Of a DNA stretch of 5,884 nt, positions 1 to 5,884 are shown one piece after another. The position numbers were made by a program, and so were the translations under genes. The stretch's first letter is position 1, and each line of letters starts with the position of its first letter. The DNA is from JAWXCF01 sp034440515. Its GTDB lineage: Bacteria > Bacteroidota > Bacteroidia > CAILMK01. The notes below the pieces were generated by a model. It saw nothing but the letters and a program-made list of their open reading frames with translations. It did no database searches and was not told the origin of the DNA. The stretch spans positions 1-5,884 of the forward strand of contig JAWXCF010000106.1 in assembly GCA_034440515.1 (NCBI GenBank), written 5' to 3'.

Positions 1-395
1 AGTTTCTTGCCTTGAAGCCTACATAATGTAACTAGAGTTGATATTTCTTCACGTACATAGGCTTTTTTTCCGCTTAGAAATGCAGCTACATTCATTACAG
101 CATCTACTTCATCGGCACCCTGTTGCAATGCTTTTTTCACTTCTTCAGCCTTAGCGGCTGTTGTATTATAGCCTAACGGAAAGCCTACTACCGTAATGAG
201 TAATAGGGGTGAAGGCTTTATAATCAGTTTTGCATTATCTACAAAACAGGGAGGAACACAAACACCTCTAAATCCTAACTCAATCGACTGTTCACACAGT
301 TCAATAACATCTATTAAACTGGCGTTTGCTTTAAGTAGTGTATTCTCTATGTAGGGTGCTAATGTTTCTGGTCTCTTATTCTTAATTATTGCCAT
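1..395 (-). CDS. deoC: Deoxyribose-phosphate aldolase, 5' part (truncated by window edge)
   Basis: Class I aldolase that cleaves 2-deoxyribose-5-phosphate to glyceraldehyde-3-phosphate and acetaldehyde in cytoplasmic deoxynucleoside catabolism. Only the first 131 codons lie in the window. I translated them by hand from the ATG at 395-393, and the frame stays open to the left edge. Recognisable family blocks are IENTLLKA (residues 16-23, usual form IDHTLLKP), GVCVPPCFV (44-52), VGFPLGYNTTAAKAEE (70-85) and GADEVDAVMNVA (93-104). The last contains the Asp (D98) that aligns with the proton-relay Asp102 of the E. coli enzyme. The Schiff-base lysine (KTSTG motif) and the second active-site lysine fall outside the window, so catalytic completeness cannot be judged. 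The first block has Glu17 where the family normally has Asp. The start codon lies inside the 3' end of secA, giving a 14-base overlap in a different frame and suggesting cotranscription and translational coupling. No strong Shine-Dalgarno is visible, only a purine-rich GGGAAAAAG about 15 nt upstream. The family assignment is firm. Confidence 0.9.
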   Translation of the reverse strand, partial: MAIIKNKRPETLAPYIENTLLKANASLIDVIELCEQSIELGFRGVCVPPCFVDNAKLIIKPSPLLLITVVGFPLGYNTTAAKAEEVKKALQQGADEVDAVMNVAAFLSGKKAYVREEISTLVTLCRLQGKK

Positions 396-3300
396 GACAA
401 TTTTTATACTTTTTCCCGCTGCCACAAGGACAAGGGTCATTTCTGCCAACCTTATCTCCAACTACTACTGGAGATAGTTTTTGTCTGTCACTTGGTTCTG
501 GAGGCGGTGGTAAAGTGTTTTGGTTATTTTGTGGTGACTGGTCTGTAGTTGAGCTGCTAAAATACTCTGGTCTAGATGCTTTTACCTTAACTTGAGCCGC
601 TTGCCTTTGCGGCGCTTTTTTCTGCACTGGTTCATCATCAGCCTCTATTTGCCCTTTAAATAATAGCCCTAAAGTATCTTTACTTATTTTAGACAACATC
701 ATATTGAACAATTCAAAAGAGTCTTTTTTATAGATTAATAAGGGATCTTTTTGTTCATATACTGCATTTTGAACGCTGTTTCTCAATTCGTCCATCTCTA
801 ATAAATGTTCTTTCCAGGCATCATCTATCAAGTTTAATACAATACTTTTTTCAAAGTTTCTTAGTATATCTCCCCCTTCGGAATCGTAGGCTTTCTTAAG
901 TGGTGTTACCACGCTAATTGACCTAATGCCATCAGTAAATGGTACGACTATATTTTCATATTTTGCGCCTTCTGTTTCATACACATTCTTAATTACTGGA
1001 TATGCACTTTCAGCCAACTGTTTGGACTTACGTTTATAGGTCTCATACAGATGTTCAAAAAATGCGTCAGCTAAATCTTCTGCCTTACTTCCTTGAAACT
1101 CATCTGAAGTGAATGGCAAATCTGTGGCAAATATTTTTATAGTCTCTAACTCTAATTGTTCAAATCCTTCTGAAGACATATGATATTCACCTATCAATTC
1201 ATTAGACAAATCTTCAATCATTTGAATAATGTCTAGTTCTAGACGGTCACCGTAAAGGGCGTTTCTTCTGCGTTTATATATTAGTTCACGTTGACTATTC
1301 ATTACATCATCGTACTCTAATAGACGTTTACGAATACCAAAATTATTTTGCTCTACTTTTTTCTGGGCACGTTCTATACTTTTGGTTATCATACTGTGTT
1401 GCAGCATTTCACCTTCTTCCATTTTTAATTTATCCATAATGCCGGCAATTCTTTCAGAACCGAACAACCTCATAAGTGGATCCTCTAGGCTGACATAGAA
1501 TTGTGAACTACCAGGGTCACCCTGCCTACCTGCACGACCACGTAGCTGTCTATCGACCCTTCTACTTTCGTGCCTTTCGGTACCAATTATGGCTAAACCA
1601 CCTGCTTCTTTTACGCCAGCGCCCAATTTAATATCTGTACCACGCCCAGCCATATTAGTTGCAATGGTTACTGTACCAGCTTGTCCGGCCTCTTGCACTA
1701 CTTCTGCCTCACGTTGGTGTTGCTTAGCATTTAATACATTGTGCTTTATTTTCCTTTGTGATAGCAACCTACTTACTAACTCACTTATCTCTACACTTGT
1801 AGTACCTACTAGTACAGGTCTGCCCGCATCTCTTAATTTTTGAATCTCCTCTATCACAGAGTTAAACTTCTCTCGGCCAGTTTTGTAAACCAAATCTTGA
1901 CGGTCATCTCTTATTATTTCTCTGTTAGTAGGAATTACTATTACGTCTAGCTTATAAATTTTATATAACTCCTCTGCTTCAGTTTCGGCTGTACCTGTCA
2001 TACCACATAGCTTGTGGTACATTCTAAAATAGTTTTGTAGGGTTACGGTAGCATATGTTTGGGTAGCTGCCTCTACATTTACATTTTCCTTAGCTTCAAT
2101 TGCTTGGTGTAGTCCATCGCTGTATCGTCTGCCATCTAATACGCGACCAGTCTGTTCATCTACTATCTTTACCTTACCTTCATCTACTATGTATTCTATA
2201 TCTATTTCAAATAGTGTGTAGGCCTTCAATAATTGATTTACTGTATGAATACGTTCACTTTTTACAGCAAATTCTTTCATAAGGTTATCTTTAGCTGCTA
2301 CTCGGTCAGCAGCATCTATATTTTCATTTTGTATTTCAGTTAATCTGGTACCTACATCTGGCAATACAAAGAAGTCTGTATCCTCAGAATTACCAGTCAT
2401 TAACTCAATACCTTTTTCAGCTAATTCGATTGAATTGTTTTTTTCGTCAATTACAAAGTAAAGTTCTTTATCTACCGTAGGCATTTGCTTAGCACTATCT
2501 TGCAAATAATGGTTTTCCCACCTCTGTAAGAAGGTACGCATACCTGCTTCACTTAAGAATTTAATTAATGGTTTGTTTTTAGGCAAACCTCTATAACATC
2601 TCAGTATGTTTAGACCAGCCTCTGCAGCCTCGTCTTTAGTCAGATTAGCTACTCCTTTATCTAAAATCTTTTTTGCTACATTAAAGTAAGTATTAAATAC
2701 TTGTTTTTGAGCAGTAACTAGTCTTTCAACCTTTGGCTTCATTTCATCAAACAAGTGTTGGTCACCTCTTGGTGTCGGACCAGATATAATTAATGGTGTA
2801 CGGGCATCGTCTATCAATACGCTATCTACCTCATCTACCATTGCATAGTGATGTCTGCGTTGTACTATTTCATACAAGTCACTTGCCATATTGTCACGTA
2901 AATAGTCAAAACCAAATTCGTTATTTGTGCCATAGGTTAAATCTGCACGATAAGCCTGACGTCTGTCTTCGGAGTTTGGGTCGTGATATTCTATACAGTC
3001 AACCGTAATTCCCAAAAATTCGAATAGTGGGCTCATCCACTCACAGTCCCTTCTGGCCAGGTAATCATTTACAGTAACTAAGTGTACACCAAGTCCTGCC
3101 AATGCATTTAAATAAGAGGGTAGTGTACTTACTAAGGTTTTACCTTCTCCTGTACCCATTTCCGCAATCTTACCTTGATGTAAAACTACACCACCGAAAA
3201 GTTGTACGTCATAATGCAACATATCCCAGACTATTTGCCCACCTGCAGCATCCCAACTATTGTGATAAACTGCGTTATTGCCCACAATGTCAAGGTAATC

Positions 3301-3738
3301 CATATCCTTGGCTAATTGTCTGTCTCTGTCTGTTGCTTCAACTTCTATAACGGATTTATCTTTAAAGAACTGAGCAGTTCTTTTCATAATTGCAAATGCG
3401 AGCGGTAGTTTTTGGTCTAGCTCTATTTCGAGTGCCTTATTTCTTTCAATAATTATTTGGTCTAATTGACTAAATAATTGCTCTTTCTCTGCTCTGCCTA
3501 ATTCTGTATCATTTACTTGGGTATTAATCTCATCAATTCTTATTTGATACCCGCTAATGCTTTCACGAATTGTATCTCTTAATTCAAATGATTTCAGCCT
3601 TAATTCATTAGGTGAAATGTTAGAAAGGCTATCATATTCTTGGTTGATTAAATCAACTATTGGATTAATTGCTTTTAAATCTTTGTCAGATTTTTTAGTG
3701 ACTACTCCACCTAGGAGTTTATTTAGAAAATTAAACAT
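382..3738 (-). CDS. secA: Preprotein translocase ATPase subunit SecA
   Basis: Motor ATPase that drives unfolded preproteins through the SecYEG channel; it cycles between cytosol and inner membrane. The protein has 1,118 residues against about 900 in E. coli, and appears full length. Motifs in order: Walker A GTGEGKT (195-201), TYGTNNEFGFDYLRDNM (268-284), Walker B DEVD (302-305) followed by ARTPLIISG (312-320), the preprotein cross-linking domain (roughly 320-490), MTGTAETEAEE (580-590), GTTSVE (645-650), ATNMAGRGTDI (693-703) and the arginine-finger motif QLRGRAGRQGDPG (731-743). The helical scaffold and two-helix finger lie around 960-1020, with Tyr994 aligning to the E. coli finger-tip Tyr794. 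A proline-rich, probably disordered linker (about 1030-1095) leads to the zinc-binding tail with Cys1103, Cys1105, Cys1114 and His1115. Extra length relative to E. coli sits near residues 60-110, 330-430 and 915-955, while the E. coli NBD2 variable insert is missing; this is the pattern I associate with Bacteroidota. The ATG gives a normal SecA N-terminus; no Shine-Dalgarno precedes it. deoC overlaps its end. Confidence 0.98.
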   Translation of the reverse strand: MFNFLNKLLGGVVTKKSDKDLKAINPIVDLINQEYDSLSNISPNELRLKSFELRDTIRESISGYQIRIDEINTQVNDTELGRAEKEQLFSQLDQIIIERNKALEIELDQKLPLAFAIMKRTAQFFKDKSVIEVEATDRDRQLAKDMDYLDIVGNNAVYHNSWDAAGGQIVWDMLHYDVQLFGGVVLHQGKIAEMGTGEGKTLVSTLPSYLNALAGLGVHLVTVNDYLARRDCEWMSPLFEFLGITVDCIEYHDPNSEDRRQAYRADLTYGTNNEFGFDYLRDNMASDLYEIVQRRHHYAMVDEVDSVLIDDARTPLIISGPTPRGDQHLFDEMKPKVERLVTAQKQVFNTYFNVAKKILDKGVANLTKDEAAEAGLNILRCYRGLPKNKPLIKFLSEAGMRTFLQRWENHYLQDSAKQMPTVDKELYFVIDEKNNSIELAEKGIELMTGNSEDTDFFVLPDVGTRLTEIQNENIDAADRVAAKDNLMKEFAVKSERIHTVNQLLKAYTLFEIDIEYIVDEGKVKIVDEQTGRVLDGRRYSDGLHQAIEAKENVNVEAATQTYATVTLQNYFRMYHKLCGMTGTAETEAEELYKIYKLDVIVIPTNREIIRDDRQDLVYKTGREKFNSVIEEIQKLRDAGRPVLVGTTSVEISELVSRLLSQRKIKHNVLNAKQHQREAEVVQEAGQAGTVTIATNMAGRGTDIKLGAGVKEAGGLAIIGTERHESRRVDRQLRGRAGRQGDPGSSQFYVSLEDPLMRLFGSERIAGIMDKLKMEEGEMLQHSMITKSIERAQKKVEQNNFGIRKRLLEYDDVMNSQRELIYKRRRNALYGDRLELDIIQMIEDLSNELIGEYHMSSEGFEQLELETIKIFATDLPFTSDEFQGSKAEDLADAFFEHLYETYKRKSKQLAESAYPVIKNVYETEGAKYENIVVPFTDGIRSISVVTPLKKAYDSEGGDILRNFEKSIVLNLIDDAWKEHLLEMDELRNSVQNAVYEQKDPLLIYKKDSFELFNMMLSKISKDTLGLLFKGQIEADDEPVQKKAPQRQAAQVKVKASRPEYFSSSTTDQSPQNNQNTLPPPPEPSDRQKLSPVVVGDKVGRNDPCPCGSGKKYKNCHGNN

Positions 3739-3828
3739 ATAAGGCTAAAAAAATGAAATATCCAGGCGTGTCCTGTACTTAAAAATTGAATTGGTAAGCG
3801 AGTAAATAGTGCAAAAAAATTGCCAACA

Positions 3829-3836
3829 CAAAAGTA
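3829..3836 (-). promoter_or_regulatory. Candidate Bacteroidota-type -7 promoter element for secA
   Basis: Read on the minus strand, these bases are TACTTTTG, a perfect match to the TAnnTTTG -7 consensus used by the primary sigma factor of Bacteroidota. The element lies about 90 nt upstream of the secA start codon and would give a leader of roughly 80-85 nt. The upstream -33 element is not convincing: at the expected 19-21 nt spacing there is only AT-rich sequence. The nearest TTTG, part of a TTTGACAG, is 27 nt away. The -7 match alone can occur by chance in AT-rich DNA, but its position in a divergent intergenic region pointing at secA supports it. Confidence 0.5.
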
Positions 3837-3880
3837 AGCTAATTCAAGTTAATGTTAAACTGTCAAATAATGTAAAATAA

Positions 3881-3898
3881 TGCTGATGATAATTAGCA
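3881..3898. promoter_or_regulatory. 18-bp imperfect palindrome in the divergent region, possible operator
   Basis: The sequence TGCTGATGATAATTAGCA pairs with its own reverse complement at 7 of 9 positions, with arms TGCT/AGCA and a near-symmetric AT core. It ends 44 nt before the start codon of the Crp/Fnr-type gene. Its centre is about 65-70 nt upstream of the putative secA transcription start. Size, symmetry and location fit a binding site for a dimeric regulator, and the neighbouring Crp/Fnr protein is the obvious candidate; that link is inference. It does not match the E. coli FNR or CRP consensus. With so short a stem and AT-rich surroundings, chance cannot be excluded. Confidence 0.3.
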
Positions 3899-3909
3899 CA
3901 ATATTGAAG

Positions 3910-3917
3910 TATGGTTG
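3910..3917 (+). promoter_or_regulatory. Weak candidate -7 element for the Crp/Fnr-type gene
   Basis: The bases TATGGTTG match TAnnTTTG with one mismatch and lie 25 nt before the ATG at 3943, which would give a short leader of about 20 nt. No TTG-type -33 element is found at the proper spacing. If this is the promoter, the palindrome at 3881-3898 would overlap the -33 region. It is the best plus-strand candidate I found, but a weak one. Confidence 0.2.
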
Positions 3918-3942
3918 TTAGAGAGTACTAATTATCTAAATT

Positions 3943-4641
3943 ATGATTTTGGAAAGCACTAAAAACTACACCGAAAATGGTAAAAGAACAGCATTTCTAT
4001 TTGATGAATTACAGAAAATAGTTTTGCCCCAAGAAAATGCTAGGAAAAAGTACAATAAAGGCGAAGTTATATTTGAAGAAGGAAATAATGCCACAGGTAT
4101 ATTTTGCATAAACAGTGGCAAAGTGAAGATTAGCAAATCTGGTGAAAATGGCAAGGAACAGATTGTCCGCCTTTCAGGTAAAGGAATGGTAATTGGCTAT
4201 AGAGCTTTGATAGGAGAATCATCTTATAAGGCATCTGCAACTACTTTAGAGGAAAGCATAATTACATTTATCCCTAAAAAAATCTTTATTGACTTACTTG
4301 ATGACATACGATTTTGTAAAGCGATGTTAAAATTGTTATCACAAGATTTAGAATTGAGTGAAGTAAAACAAGTAGATATGGCTACTAAACCTGTAAAAGG
4401 AAGGGTAGCTGAAACATTGCTTTTATTAAAGGACACTTATGGTTTGCAAAATGACGGTCTGACTCTTGATGTGAAAATAAGAAGAGAGGACATAGCTAAA
4501 ATGGTAGGAGCTGCCAAAGAAGTTGTTATTAGAATGTTGGCAATGTTTAAAGAAAGTGGTATAATTGGTACTAATGGCAGATGGATAACCATTAATAAGC
4601 CTGAAGAGCTGTATAAAGTCAGCATTGAGCATACCATTTAG
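3943..4641 (+). CDS. Crp/Fnr family transcriptional regulator
   Basis: A 232-residue protein with the Crp/Fnr layout: an N-terminal cyclic-nucleotide-binding-type beta-roll (about 36-115, from YNKGEVIFEEGN through FIPKKIF), a long dimerisation helix (about 115-148) and a C-terminal winged helix-turn-helix (about 152-217). The recognition segment is RREDIAKMVGAAKEVVIRML (180-199). It carries the family's Glu193 and Arg197, with Val194 where Thr or Ser is usual. The only cysteines are Cys55 and Cys125, so there is no FNR-like iron-sulphur cluster set. The phosphate-binding stretch of true cAMP receptors (Gly-Glu-Leu followed by Arg-Ser or Arg-Thr) is replaced by VIGYRALIGESSYKASA (83-99). cAMP binding is therefore doubtful and the effector unknown. 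The ATG start leaves a normal N-terminal extension; no Shine-Dalgarno is seen. It is divergent from secA and 8 nt upstream of a GT87-like gene, probably in one transcript. A palindrome just upstream may be its own operator. The family is firm; targets and ligand are unknown. Confidence 0.93.
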   Translation: MILESTKNYTENGKRTAFLFDELQKIVLPQENARKKYNKGEVIFEEGNNATGIFCINSGKVKISKSGENGKEQIVRLSGKGMVIGYRALIGESSYKASATTLEESIITFIPKKIFIDLLDDIRFCKAMLKLLSQDLELSEVKQVDMATKPVKGRVAETLLLLKDTYGLQNDGLTLDVKIRREDIAKMVGAAKEVVIRMLAMFKESGIIGTNGRWITINKPEELYKVSIEHTI

Positions 4642-4649
4642 AATCTCAT

Positions 4650-5846
4650 TTGAAACTGAAAGTATTTGTAAATCAAAGGAATAACAAAAGATTAATCTAT
4701 TGGCTGTACTTAATTGCGGGTATAATAGTCTATTTGCAAAAAATCTTAGGGTCACCTTCAGGTTACAATAATTATCTTATTTTTAAGAGCTCTTTTGGAC
4801 TTTTGTTTTCAGGACAGAATTTATACTGCGTTCACTCTGACTTATATTTTGATTTGTATAAGTATAGTCCAACTTTTGCTCTCTTTCAATTTCCGTTTTA
4901 TTATTTGCCAAATCAAATTGGTTTGTTACTGTGGTCCATATTAATAAGTATGATAGTGGTAAGAGCAATTTATAGTCTCCCTATTACACTTTATCAAGCT
5001 AACTTATTAGCAATTATTTGTTTTTTAGAGAATTTAACTTGCCTGCAAAACTTCCAAACAAATGGATTAATGGCTGCTGCAATGTTGTTTGTATTTATTG
5101 GATTAGAGTCAGGCAAGAACTTGAAAGCTGCTATTAATGCAATAAGCTCAATAATGATTAAAATATTTGGGGCTTTTGTGCTATGTCAATACATTTTTTA
5201 CAGACTTAAAATTAGAAATATAGTCATCAATACGACTGTTTTGCTGTTTTTTGTTCTACTTCCAGGACTCTTTATAGGTTTTGATGGATTAAAGTTGCAA
5301 TACCTTAACTGGTTAGATATGTTAAGTGTTGATTTAAAAGATGAAGTAGGGATGAGCCTGATGCACATCATTCAAGCCTTTAGCAGTCAAAGTGTTAACT
5401 TTTCGTATATACAATTATTAGGAATATCTTTTAGTTTGATTCCTCTGATTAATGTAAAAGCATACAAATCTTTTGATTTTAGATTTCTATATCTAGCACT
5501 ATTGTTAATTGCCTCTGTCAGTCTGAATCACAAGGCAGAGTCTCCCACTTTTATAATTGCAATAGTTGGTATTGGGATTTGGTATATATTTAGTCGCTTA
5601 CATCAAGGTTTCAAACTATGCTTTTTATTTTTCTCTTTGATTTTAACCAGTTTATCCCCAAGTTCTTTGTTTCCAGCATTCATTAGATCTGAATACATTA
5701 CACCGTATGCATTAAAGGGTTTACCAAGTGCATTAACTTGGCTGATGCTTACAGTAGAATTAACGTTTTATAAAATTAGTTCAGCCCAATTAAAGACAAA
5801 TCCAAGTCCTATATGTGCAGGTTTTGATCAAGTTAACCATTATTAA
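4650..5846 (+). CDS. GT87-like (DUF2029) multi-pass membrane glycosyltransferase, putative
   Basis: A 398-residue integral membrane protein with about 9-11 hydrophobic helices (for example 14-31, 88-108, 138-152, 160-182, 193-210, 252-268, 278-292, 298-315, 320-336, 357-375). The first helix is followed by a long extracytoplasmic loop (about 32-85) holding GYNNYLIFKSS, SGQNLY and KYSPTFALFQFPFYYLP. This is the layout of the GT87/DUF2029 family, GT-C enzymes that use polyprenyl-phosphate sugars; the mannosyltransferase PimE is the known example. Further family-like features are QTNGLMAAAMLF (136-147), a conserved-type lysine in IMIKIFG (168-174) and NHKAESPTFIIAI (293-305). Acceptor and sugar cannot be told. 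The start is TTG: an in-frame TGA lies at 4626-4628, no ATG occurs until codon 101, and starting later would remove the first helix. The gene begins 8 nt after the regulator's stop, which suggests coupled translation. The family is inferred from remembered motifs; enzymatic activity is unproven. Confidence 0.72.
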   Translation: MKLKVFVNQRNNKRLIYWLYLIAGIIVYLQKILGSPSGYNNYLIFKSSFGLLFSGQNLYCVHSDLYFDLYKYSPTFALFQFPFYYLPNQIGLLLWSILISMIVVRAIYSLPITLYQANLLAIICFLENLTCLQNFQTNGLMAAAMLFVFIGLESGKNLKAAINAISSIMIKIFGAFVLCQYIFYRLKIRNIVINTTVLLFFVLLPGLFIGFDGLKLQYLNWLDMLSVDLKDEVGMSLMHIIQAFSSQSVNFSYIQLLGISFSLIPLINVKAYKSFDFRFLYLALLLIASVSLNHKAESPTFIIAIVGIGIWYIFSRLHQGFKLCFLFFSLILTSLSPSSLFPAFIRSEYITPYALKGLPSALTWLMLTVELTFYKISSAQLKTNPSPICAGFDQVNHY

Positions 5847-5884
5847 ATTAAATTGATGAAGCGTAAATAGACAATTTTCTTCCA

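Noticed and set aside
1589..3350. Several plus-strand open frames of 60-84 codons inside secA (1589-1843, 2100-2282, 2793-3008, 3102-3350)
   Set aside because: They lie antisense to a clearly intact secA, have no recognisable domains and no initiation signals, and their composition is that of a complementary-strand shadow.
3811..3823. GCAA-AAAAA-TTGC short dyad near the putative secA transcription start
   Set aside because: Only four pairs with an A-tract loop; in DNA this AT-rich it is expected by chance, and it is too weak for a terminator or hairpin.
3779..3829. GTG-started 16-codon hydrophobic reading frame on the minus strand in the secA leader, considered as a SecM-like arrest peptide
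   Set aside because: Its GTG starts within the last base of the proposed -7 element, upstream of the expected transcription start. There is no ATG and no ribosome-binding site, so it is unlikely to be translated.
3861..3866. TTGACA on the minus strand as a sigma-70 -35 box for secA
   Set aside because: At 17-bp spacing the -10 hexamer would be ATTAGC, a poor match, and the TAnnTTTG element nearby fits the inferred phylum better.
4426..4755. Minus-strand open frame of 109 codons across the regulator/GT87-like junction, plus smaller antisense frames nearby
   Set aside because: It overlaps two well-supported genes on the other strand, resembles no family and lacks a promoter-like sequence; the nested minus-strand frames at 3966-4637 and 4783-4968 are the same kind of shadow.
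5856..5870. ATG-started mini-frame after the GT87-like gene
   Set aside because: Only four codons before TAG; it is not a gene, and the remaining 38 bases to the window end show no recognisable signal.

Overview
The window is ordinary chromosomal DNA, AT-rich, most likely from a member of the Bacteroidota. Four things point there. SecA is about 1,118 residues long, with the extra segments typical of that phylum. A perfect TAnnTTTG promoter element lies upstream of secA. No clear Shine-Dalgarno sequences precede the genes. The last gene encodes a membrane protein whose wording (NNYLIF, KYSPTFAL, NHKAESPTF) is what I recall from Bacteroidota GT87-like proteins. I cannot name a genus.

Layout. 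The left 3.7 kb is on the minus strand. It holds secA (382-3738), followed downstream by the 5' part of deoC (1-395, running off the left edge). The two genes overlap by 14 bases and so are probably transcribed together. A 204-bp AT-rich divergent intergenic region (3739-3942) carries a candidate secA promoter and an 18-bp imperfect palindrome. The right part is on the plus strand. It holds a Crp/Fnr-type regulator (3943-4641) and, 8 nt later, a multi-pass membrane protein resembling GT87 glycosyltransferases (4650-5846, TTG start). Nothing is recognisable in the last 38 bases, 5847-5884. No RNA gene, mobile element, CRISPR array or strong terminator was seen.

How the genes relate. SecA is the ATPase motor of protein export. 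DeoC is a deoxynucleoside-catabolism aldolase with no direct functional link to SecA. The regulator and the GT87-like protein look like a two-gene unit, so the regulator may act on its own operon or on envelope or polysaccharide genes, but this is inference. I see no convincing undescribed system. The most checkable points are the palindrome in the divergent region, the TTG-started GT87-like gene, and a few non-canonical residues at family-conserved positions.
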